A stretch of 42,035 nt of DNA from Methylophilaceae bacterium (GTDB lineage Bacteria; Pseudomonadota; Gammaproteobacteria; Burkholderiales; Methylophilaceae): NCBI GenBank assembly GCA_028355955.1, contig JAOMTQ010000002.1, positions 66,754 through 108,788 of the forward strand, in the 5' to 3' direction. Positions 16,905 to 26,034 of this stretch are shown here, one piece after another. Within the stretch, counting starts at the first letter, position 1; every line of letters begins with the position of its first letter. The translations under genes and the position numbers were made by a program. The notes beneath the pieces are model-generated. The model had not been told where the DNA came from, made no database searches, and was given only the letters and a program-made list of their open reading frames with translations.

Positions 16905-17311
16905 AATGTCTCCATTCGTTGTTTTATTAATTTTGGGATTCTTTGGGGTTTAAAGGTCTCAGAATGTATACACGCAATGCTTACTTTTGCTGAAGTATAA
17001 AGCTCTAAATTCTTCATTATATTTTGAGTTAAATTTACCTTAGATGCGCCAATATTATCTACAGAAGTTTCAATGTCAAGTTCATCGTTAAAGTGTGCAG
17101 CTTTTTTATAATCTATATTAACGTTTGCCACCACGAACATTATTTTATCCTCTTTTTTTAAGTCTGCTTGATTTAAATGAAGACTTCTGAGCCATTCTGT
17201 CCTTGCACGTTCCATAAACTTTAAATAATTTGAGTGATAAACAACACCCCCACTGTCCGTATCTTCAAAGTAAATTCTTACGGTCCATTTAAATGGTAAA
17301 TGGTTTACCAT
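16901..17311 (-). CDS. ybgC: Acyl-CoA thioesterase YbgC (Tol-Pal associated)
   Basis: This 136-residue hot-dog-fold thioesterase has the 4-hydroxybenzoyl-CoA-thioesterase signature [19 protein letters not shown], with catalytic Asp at about residue 18, followed by MERARTEWL. YbgC proteins hydrolyse acyl-CoAs and have been linked to phospholipid enzymes, but their role in the Tol system is not settled. It overlaps ruvB by 7 bases and tolQ by 4, so the ruv and tol genes are physically one run here. Confidence 0.93.
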   Translation of the reverse strand: MVNHLPFKWTVRIYFEDTDSGGVVYHSNYLKFMERARTEWLRSLHLNQADLKKEDKIMFVVANVNIDYKKAAHFNDELDIETSVDNIGASKVNLTQNIMKNLELYTSAKVSIACIHSETFKPQRIPKLIKQRMETL

Positions 17312-18336
17312 AAGTTCTCACTATTTTTATTTTTAGGCATCGTAATCCCAAAATGTTTATATGTTTGTGGTGTCGCCACTCTACCTCTTGGAGTCCTCAT
17401 CAAAAAACCCTGCTGAATAAGATAAGGTTCTATCACGTCCTCTATTGTCTCTTTTTCTTCTCCAATAGCAGCAGCTAAATTATCTAAGCCTACAGGCCCT
17501 CCTGAAAATTTTTCAATAATGGCCTTTAAAAAAGTACGGTCCATTAAATCTAATCCAATCAAATCAACATCTAACATTTTTAATGCCTGATTAGCGATTG
17601 TTTCATCAATTTCTCCCTCTGCTTTTATGTCTGCATAATCTCTAACTCTTCTTAGCAGCCTATTAGCAATTCTTGGAGTTCCTCGGGAGCGCTTTGCTAA
17701 CTCTGAAGAGCCATTATTATCAATAGTTGTTTCAAGTAGTCCAGCACTTCTTAGAACAATTTTAGCTAGTTCGTCATTGGTATAAAATTCAAGACGAGAA
17801 ACAATTCCAAATCTATCGCGAAGAGGATTAGTTAACATTCCAGCTCTTGTTGTCGCCCCAATTAAGGTAAATGGGGGTAATTCTAACTTGACAGATCTTG
17901 CTGAAGGACCCTCACCAATCATGATATCTAATCGATAGTCCTCCATTGCTGGATAAAGAATTTCTTCTATAACAGGGGAAATACGATGTATCTCGTCTAT
18001 AAATAAAACATCGTTAGCTTCTAAATTTGATAATAACGCAGCTAAGTCACCAGTTTTTTCTAGAACAGGGCCCGACGTTTGTTTTAGATTTACACCCATT
18101 TCATTCGCAATAATATGTGCTAGCGTAGTTTTACCCAGACCAGGGGGTCCAAACAAAAGGAGATGGTCTAGTGGCTCTTTTCTTTTTTTTGCAGCTCCTA
18201 TGAAAATATCTAATTGTTCTCTTATTTTTTCTTGGCCAACGTAATCTACTAATTCTTTAGGTCTTAATGCTCGCTCAAAATTTTCTTCCTCACTACTTAC
18301 AGCTTCGCTATTTTTAAATTGATCAGGTTCAATCAT
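17305..18336 (-). CDS. ruvB: Holliday junction branch migration helicase RuvB
   Basis: RuvB is the AAA+ motor that drives branch migration with RuvA. The 343-residue protein has Walker [10 protein letters not shown] (about 63-71), Walker [10 protein letters not shown] (about 109-117), sensor 1 GATTRAG, the [13 protein letters not shown] sensor-2 region and a winged-helix C-terminus containing [12 protein letters not shown]. Length is standard. It follows ruvA by 18 bases. Confidence 0.98.
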   Translation of the reverse strand: MIEPDQFKNSEAVSSEEENFERALRPKELVDYVGQEKIREQLDIFIGAAKKRKEPLDHLLLFGPPGLGKTTLAHIIANEMGVNLKQTSGPVLEKTGDLAALLSNLEANDVLFIDEIHRISPVIEEILYPAMEDYRLDIMIGEGPSARSVKLELPPFTLIGATTRAGMLTNPLRDRFGIVSRLEFYTNDELAKIVLRSAGLLETTIDNNGSSELAKRSRGTPRIANRLLRRVRDYADIKAEGEIDETIANQALKMLDVDLIGLDLMDRTFLKAIIEKFSGGPVGLDNLAAAIGEEKETIEDVIEPYLIQQGFLMRTPRGRVATPQTYKHFGITMPKNKNSENLW

Positions 18337-18354
18337 TTTTTACCTATTTGTAAT

Positions 18355-18930
18355 TTAATTTGATAATAATTTTAAAGCTTTTTTGATTCCATCATTTACC
18401 GAGACATTTTCATCCAAATCTTTTGTCACAATTAATATATCTTTTTGATTATATCCTAGCGCCAATAATGCATTTTGAATGTCGCCCAACTCAGATGATC
18501 CTTGATTTTTAGAAGCTGCGAACTCCGTATCTGAGAATTTATCTTTTAGTTCCAAAATCAATCTTTCCGCTGTTTTTTTTCCGATACCAGGTATCTTAGT
18601 TAATGAATTTATATCTTGGGTTTGAATTGAATGAGTAAGCTCATTGACTGTCATTCCACCTAAAATTGATAATGACGCTTTAGCACCGATGCCATTCACT
18701 TTAAGTAATTTCCTAAAGATTGTCCTTTCTTGGTCTGTTGCGAAACCAAACAATAGTTGAGCATCCTCTCTGACAAGAAAATGTGTCAGTAGCACTACTT
18801 CACTTCCAACTTCTGGCAAATCATAAAAGGTTGTCATTGGGACTTCTATTTCATAACCAACACCATTGCAGTCAATTAAGATATGTGGAGGTATTTTTTC
18901 TAAAATTTTACCCTGAATACGTCCAATCAT
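18355..18930 (-). CDS. ruvA: Holliday junction DNA-binding protein RuvA
   Basis: RuvA tetramers hold the four-way junction for RuvB. The 191-residue protein begins MIGRIQGKILEK, as in the family. It has the OB domain (1-62), the tandem helix-hairpin-helix part with LLKVNGIGAKASLSIL and LTKIPGIGKKTAERLI (about 105-130), and a C-terminal three-helix RuvB-binding domain. Its ATG overlaps the ruvC TGA by four bases. Confidence 0.97.
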   Translation of the reverse strand: MIGRIQGKILEKIPPHILIDCNGVGYEIEVPMTTFYDLPEVGSEVVLLTHFLVREDAQLLFGFATDQERTIFRKLLKVNGIGAKASLSILGGMTVNELTHSIQTQDINSLTKIPGIGKKTAERLILELKDKFSDTEFAASKNQGSSELGDIQNALLALGYNQKDILIVTKDLDENVSVNDGIKKALKLLSN

Positions 18931-19451
18931 ATTATTCTGCCTGACTTCATTCGGTTACCTACCCCAAGCCTTCCAAGTGAATCACTAATATTAGCATGAC
19001 ATATAGCACAAGCTAGTGCATCTCCTGAGTCTGAACCAGGCAATGAAGGTAATTTTAGTAATCTTTGAACCATAGTTTGAACTTGCAGTTTGTCTGCATG
19101 GCCATTCCCCACGACAGATTTTTTAATTTGAAGGGCTGTATACTCGTAAATATTAATTTCCTTAGATACGATTGCTGCAATTGCTGCCCCCCTAGCCTGA
19201 CCAAGCAGAAGTGTAGACTGAGGGTTAGTATTTACGAATACTTTTTCTATTGCAACAATATTCGGGCTGAACTTCTCAATCACCTCATCAATTCCTGTAA
19301 CGATAATTTTGATTCTTGCTGCTAAATCAAGATCTTGTTTAGTGGTTTTTATTGTTCCGCTTGATTCATAGGTAAATTTTTGTTTATCCTGATGTATAAC
19401 ACCATAACCAGTGACTCTTAAACCTGGATCAATTCCTAAAATCTTACTCAA
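18927..19451 (-). CDS. ruvC: Holliday junction endonuclease RuvC
   Basis: RuvC is the resolvase that nicks Holliday junctions. The 174-residue protein shows the four acidic metal ligands expected: Asp8 in ILGIDPGLRVTG, Glu69 in AIEKVF, and Asp141 and Asp144 in the DSGDALA segment. The start is TTG at 19451. No ATG is possible because the catalytic Asp lies only eight residues in, and the leader has no strong Shine-Dalgarno sequence. It lies 7 bases after yebC. Confidence 0.96.
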   Translation of the reverse strand: MSKILGIDPGLRVTGYGVIHQDKQKFTYESSGTIKTTKQDLDLAARIKIIVTGIDEVIEKFSPNIVAIEKVFVNTNPQSTLLLGQARGAAIAAIVSKEINIYEYTALQIKKSVVGNGHADKLQVQTMVQRLLKLPSLPGSDSGDALACAICHANISDSLGRLGVGNRMKSGRII

Positions 19452-19458
19452 GGATTAG

Positions 19459-20184
19459 TTAGTCTTCAAAATTTGCATTAGTATAAACTTCCTGAACATC
19501 ATCTAAATCCTCTAAAATATCCAATATTTTTTGCATCTTCAAAGCGTCCTCGCCTTTTAAATTTATTTCATTTTCTGCTTTCATTGTTAGCTCAGCCAAT
19601 TCTTTTTTAAAGCCTAATTTTTCAAGCCCTTCATTTATTTTAGTAAAATCATTGGGAGCGGTAATAATTTCTACACTTTTGTCATCATTAATAATCACAT
19701 CATCAGCACCTAAATTAATTGCTTCATCCATCAGTGCTTCACTATCCTCTATAGGAGCAAAGAAGATGCTGCCACAATGCTTAAATAAAAATGAAACACA
19801 TCCATCAGTACCTAAGTTACCTCCATTTTTTGATAAAGCATGTCTCACATCAGCTACCGCACGAACTTTATTATCTGATAGGCAATCAATAATAATTGCT
19901 ACACCACTGATACCATAACCTTCATATCTTATCTCTTCGTAATTAACACCTTCTAATTCTCCAGTTCCTCTTTTTATTGCCCTTGTAATATTTTCAGCAG
20001 GCATACTTTGTTCTTTAGCCGCCGTTACTGCAGACCTTAATCTCGGATTAAAATTTATATCTCCTCCACTCATTCTTGCAGCAACAGTAATCTCCTTTAC
20101 TAATTTAGTAAAAATTTTCCCTCTCTTAGCATCTTGCCTTCCTTTACGATGTTGAATATTTGCCCACTTTGAATGCCCTGCCAT
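19459..20184 (-). CDS. yebC: YebC/PmpR family protein
   Basis: This 241-residue protein begins with the family hallmark [18 protein letters not shown], followed by [11 protein letters not shown] and the [13 protein letters not shown] segment. YebC-family proteins were described as transcription regulators and more recently as factors helping ribosomes through proline stretches. The repeat-rich rpsP product here encodes many isolated Pro codons but no poly-Pro. yebC heads the run that continues through ruvCAB and tol-pal, the usual yebC-ruvC-ruvA-ruvB order. Confidence 0.95.
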   Translation of the reverse strand: MAGHSKWANIQHRKGRQDAKRGKIFTKLVKEITVAARMSGGDINFNPRLRSAVTAAKEQSMPAENITRAIKRGTGELEGVNYEEIRYEGYGISGVAIIIDCLSDNKVRAVADVRHALSKNGGNLGTDGCVSFLFKHCGSIFFAPIEDSEALMDEAINLGADDVIINDDKSVEIITAPNDFTKINEGLEKLGFKKELAELTMKAENEINLKGEDALKMQKILDILEDLDDVQEVYTNANFED

Positions 20185-20339
20185 ACTTAATCCTAACTAA
20201 ATATTTTATTAGATATAGTTTATCAGTAAACATAGTGCTCATTGGTAGTAGATTTATTCTAATTAAATAAGTTAAGCCGTTTTGCTTAAAGTTAAAAATT
20301 TAGTTATGCTAATTTTTTAACTTGTTGAAATACATTTTA

Positions 20340-20771
20340 ATGAAAACATTAAAGCAAGTAATTGATACAAAAAATATTAAAGAGCTACTGACAATATCTC
20401 CGAATCAAACGGTCTTAGATGCACTAATAGTTATGGCGGAATATAAAATTGGTGCCTTGTTAGTGACAGACAAAGAAAAGATGGTAGGAATCGTTTCTGA
20501 AAGAGATTATGCTCGTGAAATCATTCTCCACAAAAAATCGTCAAAAGAAACGCTAGTTAAAGACATTATGACCAAAAAAGTTTTATTCTTAGACCCATCG
20601 GACTCATTTGAAAAAGGCCTAGAAATTATGACAGAAAAAAAAGTTCGTCATATTCCAGTCCTTAAAGGAAATAAAATTATTGGGATGGTTTCTCAAGGAG
20701 ATCTTGTGAAAGAAATGATTAGTCACCAAAAAGATTTAATCAGTCAACTAGAAATTTTTATTCAAAATTAA
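20340..20771 (+). CDS. CBS-domain pair protein
   Basis: This 143-residue protein consists almost entirely of two CBS motifs: about residues 10-62, with GALLVTDKEKMVGIVSERDYAR, and about 75-130, with VRHIPVLKGNKIIGMVSQGDLVK. Such pairs bind adenosine nucleotides and usually act as sensors, but stand-alone copies have no fixed function. I start at the ATG at 20340 rather than the TTG at 20322 that opens the frame. The gene is monocistronic, and its stop is one base from the convergent yjbQ stop. Confidence 0.85.
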   Translation: MKTLKQVIDTKNIKELLTISPNQTVLDALIVMAEYKIGALLVTDKEKMVGIVSERDYAREIILHKKSSKETLVKDIMTKKVLFLDPSDSFEKGLEIMTEKKVRHIPVLKGNKIIGMVSQGDLVKEMISHQKDLISQLEIFIQN

Positions 20772-20772
20772 A

Positions 20773-21192
20773 CTACTCACCGATTATTTTAACTAAGGCT
20801 CTTTTCTTTCTTCTTCCGTCAAATTCACCATAGAAGATTTGTTCCCATGGACCAAAATCAAGCTTTCCTTCTGTAATGGCAACAACTACCTCTCTGCCCA
20901 TTACCTGTCTTTTAATATGTGCATCCGCATTATCTTCACCGGTATCATTATGTCTATAATGGTTCAAAGGCTCATGAGGGGCTAATTCTTCAAGCCATTT
21001 TTTATAGTCATGATGTAAGCCTGACTCGTCGTCGTTAATAAAAACACTCGCCGTAATATGCATCGCGTTAACTAAGACAAGCCCCTCTTGAATTCCACTT
21101 TCGGCTAAACATGAATTTACCTCTGGGGTAATATTAGTAAAGTGCATTCTTTCTGGTGCATTAAACCATAATTCTTTTTTATAACTTTTCAT
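20773..21192 (-). CDS. yjbQ: YjbQ family protein (secondary thiamine-phosphate synthase type)
   Basis: The 139-residue protein belongs to the UPF0047/YjbQ family. It carries the conserved run [16 protein letters not shown], then the metal-site histidines in [16 protein letters not shown] and the strand [20 protein letters not shown]. coli YjbQ shows weak thiamine-phosphate synthase activity, but its real role is unsettled. It is the last gene of a minus-strand run, one base after the VOC gene. Confidence 0.92.
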   Translation of the reverse strand: MKSYKKELWFNAPERMHFTNITPEVNSCLAESGIQEGLVLVNAMHITASVFINDDESGLHHDYKKWLEELAPHEPLNHYRHNDTGEDNADAHIKRQVMGREVVVAITEGKLDFGPWEQIFYGEFDGRRKKRALVKIIGE

Positions 21193-21193
21193 A

Positions 21194-21589
21194 TCAACCT
21201 CCTTTTAAAGATTCATCTAAAAAAATTAATTCAATTCCGTTACCAGCAGGGTCTTTGAAAAATAACTGCTCAATATTAATTTCAGGTATGTATCTCTCTT
21301 TAAAAAAAATATTATTTCTTTCAAGAGTTTCCATAAAATTCTTCTTATCTGCAGCTGAAAATGAAACATGATCAAGTGTTGAATTTACATTAATTAGGTT
21401 TTTTATATCATCTTTTGAAGAACTGAGATGAAGCACATCTTTATCTTTTGCATAAAGCCAATAACCTTTACTTTTGAAAGGGGGTCGATGGCCTAGCTTT
21501 AATCCTACGATATTAATATAGAAGTCTTTAAGTGTCTCAATCATCCTTTCATCTGAACGAAGATTGTAATGATCAATACCGTTAATCAT
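21194..21589 (-). CDS. VOC (glyoxalase/bleomycin-resistance) family protein
   Basis: The 131-residue protein is one VOC domain: [11 protein letters not shown] at the start, [24 protein letters not shown] at mid-length and [17 protein letters not shown] at the end. The likely metal ligands are the histidine of GIDHYN, the histidine of DHVSF and the glutamate of GIELIF. VOC enzymes include glyoxalases, dioxygenases and epimerases, and the sequence does not say which. The start overlaps the aspS stop by eight bases. Confidence 0.85.
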   Translation of the reverse strand: MINGIDHYNLRSDERMIETLKDFYINIVGLKLGHRPPFKSKGYWLYAKDKDVLHLSSSKDDIKNLINVNSTLDHVSFSAADKKNFMETLERNNIFFKERYIPEINIEQLFFKDPAGNGIELIFLDESLKGG

Positions 21590-23372
21590 TTTTTTGAGAA
21601 GCTGTTAACCTTGTCTTAATATGAAGCTCTCTTAACTGTTTATCATCAACTTCATTTGGTGCATTTGTTAATAAACACTGTGCTTTTTGAGTTTTTGGGA
21701 AAGCAATCACATCTCTAATTGATTCAGCACCTGCCAATAGAGTCACTATTCTATCTAATCCGAAGGCTATTCCTCCATGAGGCGGAGCCCCATATTGCAG
21801 AGCTTCTAATAGAAAACCAAATTTTTCTTCTGATTCATCTTTAGAAATATTTAAAGCCTTGAATACCTTTGATTGAACATCGCTTTTATGGATACGTATA
21901 GAACCGCCTCCAACCTCAGAGCCGTTGATAACCATATCATATGCTTTTGATAAGCATTTACCTGGATCTGAATCAAGAAGGTCCTCATGCCCATCTTTTG
22001 GGGCGGTGAAAGGATGATGCAAAGCATTCCATCTTTTATTCTCTTCATCAAAATCAAACATAGGGAAATCAACTATCCATAAAGGAGCCCATACTAGATC
22101 ATTTACAAGGCCTTTATCATGACCAATTTTTTCTCTCAACGCACCCAAAGCCTCATTTACAATTTTCTCTTTATCGGCGCCAAAGAAAATCAAATCTCCA
22201 TTAGATGCATCTGTTTTATCCATAATTGCTTTTAATGCATTGACATCGATATTTTTTACAATAGGACTTTGAAGGCCTTTTTCATCAAGCTGTGAAACAT
22301 CATTGACTTTAATATATGCTAAACCTTTAGCGCCATAGATTTTTACAAATTCAGTATATGCATCTATCTCAGATCTTGATAAATCTGATCCACCAGGTAC
22401 TTTAAGGGCGGCCACTCGTCCGTTTGTCATATTTGCTGCCGAAGAGAATACTTTAAACTCAACCTTTTTAAGCTCTTCAGTTAAATCAACAAGCTCAAGA
22501 GTGACTCTTAAGTCAGGCTTATCAGAGCCATACTTATTCATTGCTTCAGCATAAGTTAGCTGAGGGAAAGTATTTGGAAGCTTTATATCCATAGTATCCG
22601 AAAACATTTGTCGAATCATTCCTTCATTAATCTGCATAATTTCATTTTCGTTCGAAAAAGAAAGCTCAATATCTAACTGTGTAAATTCTGGCTGTCTATC
22701 AGCTCTTAAATCCTCGTCACGAAAGCATTTAGCAATTTGAAAATATCTATCAAAACCAGAAATCATTAACATTTGCTTAAACAATTGAGGCGATTGAGGC
22801 AATGCAAAAAATTCACCTTGGTGCACTCTTGACGGGACTAAATAATCTCTAGCCCCCTCTGGGGTGCTTCTCGTTAATATTGGTGTTTCAATTTCTATAA
22901 AGTCATTTTTATCAAGATAATTTCGAAAATTTTTGGAAATATCATATCTCAGGCGAAGATTCTTTTGCATAACATCTCTTCGAAGATCAATAAAGCGGCT
23001 TTCTAACCTAACTGACTCTGAAATTGTTTCATCATCTAGCATAAAAGGGGGGGTTAACGAGGAATTAAGAATCAACACTTCCGATGCTAACATTTCAACC
23101 TCCCCTGAAGGTAGATTTTTATTAATAGTGCCTTCAGGCCTCAACCTTACTTTGCAGGTAACTTGTAAAACAAACTCATTACGAATTGATTCACCAGCTT
23201 TAAAAGCGTCGGGGGTATCAGGATCTATAACAATCTGAGCTAGCCCCCTCTTGTCTCTTAGGTCAATAAATATAACCCCGCCATGATCTCTCCGTCTATG
23301 TGCCCAACCACATAATTTAACTTCTTTATCTACATGGGATTTATTTAAGTCGCCGCAAAAATGTGTTCTCAT
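21582..23372 (-). CDS. aspS: Aspartyl-tRNA synthetase
   Basis: This 596-residue class II synthetase charges tRNA-Asp. An N-terminal OB anticodon domain begins [14 protein letters not shown] and contains [19 protein letters not shown]. Motif 2 is [18 protein letters not shown] (about 217-234). A bacterial GAD insert domain follows (about 290-420), and motif 3 is [15 protein letters not shown] near 535. The length with GAD domain marks the bacterial type. Whether it also charges tRNA-Asn cannot be decided here. It lies 7 bases after the DUF502 gene. Confidence 0.97.
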   Translation of the reverse strand: MRTHFCGDLNKSHVDKEVKLCGWAHRRRDHGGVIFIDLRDKRGLAQIVIDPDTPDAFKAGESIRNEFVLQVTCKVRLRPEGTINKNLPSGEVEMLASEVLILNSSLTPPFMLDDETISESVRLESRFIDLRRDVMQKNLRLRYDISKNFRNYLDKNDFIEIETPILTRSTPEGARDYLVPSRVHQGEFFALPQSPQLFKQMLMISGFDRYFQIAKCFRDEDLRADRQPEFTQLDIELSFSNENEIMQINEGMIRQMFSDTMDIKLPNTFPQLTYAEAMNKYGSDKPDLRVTLELVDLTEELKKVEFKVFSSAANMTNGRVAALKVPGGSDLSRSEIDAYTEFVKIYGAKGLAYIKVNDVSQLDEKGLQSPIVKNIDVNALKAIMDKTDASNGDLIFFGADKEKIVNEALGALREKIGHDKGLVNDLVWAPLWIVDFPMFDFDEENKRWNALHHPFTAPKDGHEDLLDSDPGKCLSKAYDMVINGSEVGGGSIRIHKSDVQSKVFKALNISKDESEEKFGFLLEALQYGAPPHGGIAFGLDRIVTLLAGAESIRDVIAFPKTQKAQCLLTNAPNEVDDKQLRELHIKTRLTASQKND

Positions 23373-23379
23373 TTATTCT

Positions 23380-24006
23380 CTACTTTCTTTTCTTTTTATT
23401 ATTTTTAATAAATTCTTTATCTGATGTTGAAACACCCATTGAAATTACATACTTTAAAACTTGATCAACACTCAGATCTACTTCAATAATTTTTTTCGTG
23501 GGCACTATCAATGTGTATCCAGAAGTTGGATTAGGTGTTGTTGGGACATATACATTAACGTACTTACCTTTCAAATATTTGGCAATTTGATCATTTGGGA
23601 CCCCCGTAACAAAAGCAAATGTATAAGTGCCTGCATTTGGAAACTCAATTAAAACTGCTTTAGAGAATGCTTTTCCAGAATTAGATAAAAGCGTATCAGA
23701 CACTTGCTTGATACCTTTATATATAGAGTTTATTACTGGTACTTTATTTAGTACATACTCATATATGGAAATAATTCTTTTCCCAAAAAAATTATTAGCG
23801 ATTATTCCTGTAAGAAAAACAATAGCAAAAGTTATAATAACGCCATATCCAGGTATAGCACCACCAAAAAAAATGTCAGGCTGGAACTCATCAGGAATGA
23901 ATACTAATATTTTATCTAAAAATTGGGTAAGCGTGATTAATACCCATAAAGTTAAAACAATAGGAATTAGAACTAAAAGACCCGTTAATATATTTTTTTT
24001 AAACAT
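23380..24006 (-). CDS. DUF502 family membrane protein
   Basis: The 208-residue protein has two membrane helices, about 8-28 and 52-72, then a soluble C-terminal region with VPVINSIYKGIKQVSDT, a GxxxxFVTG-type strand and VPTTPNPTSG near 150, all typical of DUF502. The function is unknown. In many betaproteobacteria this gene lies next to an FmdB-like zinc ribbon gene and aspS, as here. It overlaps the upstream zinc-ribbon gene by eight bases. Confidence 0.9.
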   Translation of the reverse strand: MFKKNILTGLLVLIPIVLTLWVLITLTQFLDKILVFIPDEFQPDIFFGGAIPGYGVIITFAIVFLTGIIANNFFGKRIISIYEYVLNKVPVINSIYKGIKQVSDTLLSNSGKAFSKAVLIEFPNAGTYTFAFVTGVPNDQIAKYLKGKYVNVYVPTTPNPTSGYTLIVPTKKIIEVDLSVDQVLKYVISMGVSTSDKEFIKNNKKKRK

Positions 24007-24259
24007 TTTCCTTCTCAGTTTTTTTTGTTATTGGTTTTTTTTTCTCATCATTTTTTTTTATTTCTTTTGCATTATTTTTATTCTTAAAATCCGTCTCATA
24101 CCACCCTGAACCTTTAAGCTTAAAATTTGGAGCTGAGACTTGCTTAACAAAATTTTTACCATTACATTTCGGACATAAAATTGTTGTTGGTTCACTAATT
24201 TTTCTGATTAGATCTTCTTGGTAGTGGCAGTCCTTACATATAAATTCATAAATTGGCAT
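23999..24259 (-). CDS. FmdB-family zinc ribbon protein
   Basis: The 86-residue protein begins MPIYEFICKDCHY and has the two CxxC knuckles CKDC and CPKC, which define the small FmdB putative regulatory zinc ribbon. A GSGWYETDF segment (about 51-59) and a Lys/Glu-rich tail follow. No reaction is known. It is probably cotranscribed with DUF502 and aspS, a widespread trio in betaproteobacteria. Confidence 0.9.
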   Translation of the reverse strand: MPIYEFICKDCHYQEDLIRKISEPTTILCPKCNGKNFVKQVSAPNFKLKGSGWYETDFKNKNNAKEIKKNDEKKKPITKKTEKENV

Positions 24260-24278
24260 AAAAATTTTTCAAGTATTT

Positions 24279-24740
24279 TTAAAATGGAATATCGTCTTCC
24301 AACTGCTCAAAAGATTCAACTGCAGGAGATGGGGCCTTAGTAGGCTCATTAGATGACTGGCTTTTTTGTTGATTAAAACTATCATCAGAATCACTTCCGC
24401 TAGAGGTATCGTTTTTGGAGCCTAACATTCTCATTTCAGAAGCCACAATGCTTGTCGAGTATTTATCTTGTCCATCTTTCTCATATTTTGTGGTTTCAAT
24501 TCTGCCCTCGACAAATACTTGGCTTCCTTTTTTTAGATATTGATTTGCAATTTCAGCTAGATTTCCAAAAAATACTACTCTATGCCATTCCGTCTTATCA
24601 ACTTTCTCACCTGATTTATTTTTATATGAACTATCCGTGGCTACACTTATATTACACCTAGGTGCTTGAGTTTCTGGATTAACTCTATAATCCGGATCTT
24701 GCCCTAATCTTCCCACTAAAATTGCTTTATTAACTGACAT
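24279..24740 (-). CDS. ssb: Single-stranded DNA-binding protein
   Basis: The 153-residue protein has the OB fold with [47 protein letters not shown] and [12 protein letters not shown] disordered Ser/Gln/Pro linker follows, ending in the acidic tip DDIPF, which recruits replication and repair partners. All family features are intact. It lies 39 bases after the MFS gene in the conserved betaproteobacterial order uvrA-MFS-ssb. Confidence 0.97.
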   Translation of the reverse strand: MSVNKAILVGRLGQDPDYRVNPETQAPRCNISVATDSSYKNKSGEKVDKTEWHRVVFFGNLAEIANQYLKKGSQVFVEGRIETTKYEKDGQDKYSTSIVASEMRMLGSKNDTSSGSDSDDSFNQQKSQSSNEPTKAPSPAVESFEQLEDDIPF

Positions 24741-24779
24741 AATAAATAATCCCCTTAAGTATTTTTTAAACCCTTTTTT

Positions 24780-25940
24780 TTATTTAGGCATTTTTATTGA
24801 TAGAGAAAAAATAAACCAGATGGATATTATAATTCCACAAAAATAAAAAACACCTATATAACCAAAGTTCTTGGCTGCGAAACCTCCAAGAACACCCCCG
24901 AAAAACATTCCTAATGACTGACAAGTATTATACACCCCTAAAGAAAATCCTTTTCTATCAATTGGTGCAATCCTACTAACTAAGCTGGGAAGTGAAGCCT
25001 CTAAAAAGTTAAAGCCTATAAAATAAATCAATAAGGCTAAACTTATATTAAGTATTTCATTAGAATAATTGACGAACAAAAATTGAGACAAAAATAAAAG
25101 AATTATTGAAAATAAAAAGGTTTGTTTAGACAATCCCCACTTTTGTGAAAAAATAATCATAGGAACCATAAAGACAAATGACAAAAATAATATAGGGAGA
25201 TAAATGCTCCAATGCTCTTCAAGTGGCAAACCTCCTTTTGTGATTAAATAATAAGGAATTGAAATAAACAAGGAGATCTGGGTCGCGTGCAAAACAAATA
25301 TGCCTAGGTTTAGTCGATTTAAATCCCATCTTTTCAGAATAAATAAAAAATCACTAAGGTTGTATGAAATTTTCTTTTTATTAGAAGATTCAGTAATAAA
25401 AAATTTAATTACAAGTATCGCAATAATCGACAAAACTCCCATCAAAATAAAAATTCCTGATACTCCTATCAATTCATTAATTAAGGGGCTTAGTACGAGT
25501 GATAAGGCAAAGGTTAAGCCAATGGATACACCCACAATACCCATTGCTTTTGTTCGACTTTGATCAGAGGTTAAGTCTGCTAACAATGCACTTAAAACTG
25601 CTGAAATTGCGCCTGCGCCCTGAATAGCCCTTCCAAAAATTATTAATTCAATATCATTTGTTAGACCTGCACATAATGAACCTATAATGAATAATATCAA
25701 GCCAAAATAAATGACCTTTTTACGCCCTATAACATCAGATACCATCCCAAAAGGTATTTGAAAAATTGCCTGGGTAAGGCCATAGATTCCCAGTGCCAAT
25801 CCTATTTGAAAGATCGATGGTTGACTAGGGAGTTCAGCAGCATAAATAGAAAAAATAGGTAATATTAAAAAAATACCTAGCATTCTTAACGCATAGATAG
25901 AGGCTAATATTGAACTTACTTTTATTTCATTGGGAGACAT
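24780..25940 (-). CDS. MFS transporter, YajR-like
   Basis: This is a 12-helix major facilitator with the N-terminal LRMLGIFLILPIFSIYA helix and the loop 2-3 motif GMVSDVIGRKKVIYFG. Together with the RAIQGAGA motif in helix 4 these indicate a drug/proton-antiporter-type carrier. The YajR-type C-terminal soluble domain is absent, so the protein ends after TM12. I start at ATG 25940 (386 residues), preceded by AGAAAGA; ATG 25958 and TTG 25973 are alternatives. It is divergent from uvrA. The substrate is unknown. Confidence 0.88.
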   Translation of the reverse strand: MSPNEIKVSSILASIYALRMLGIFLILPIFSIYAAELPSQPSIFQIGLALGIYGLTQAIFQIPFGMVSDVIGRKKVIYFGLILFIIGSLCAGLTNDIELIIFGRAIQGAGAISAVLSALLADLTSDQSRTKAMGIVGVSIGLTFALSLVLSPLINELIGVSGIFILMGVLSIIAILVIKFFITESSNKKKISYNLSDFLFILKRWDLNRLNLGIFVLHATQISLFISIPYYLITKGGLPLEEHWSIYLPILFLSFVFMVPMIIFSQKWGLSKQTFLFSIILLFLSQFLFVNYSNEILNISLALLIYFIGFNFLEASLPSLVSRIAPIDRKGFSLGVYNTCQSLGMFFGGVLGGFAAKNFGYIGVFYFCGIIISIWFIFSLSIKMPK

Positions 25941-26034
25941 TCTGTCTTTCTGAACCATAAGAGTTGAATACAAGTTACATTAAATATAAATAATCCGTTA
26001 TATTATCAGGTTGCGCTTAATTAAAAAAAAATTA

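Noticed and set aside
20185-20339. Promoters for yebC and the CBS gene in the divergent gap
   Set aside because: Several weak TAAAAT- or TATGCT-type matches exist with poor -35 elements. None stands out from the AT-rich background, so none is listed.
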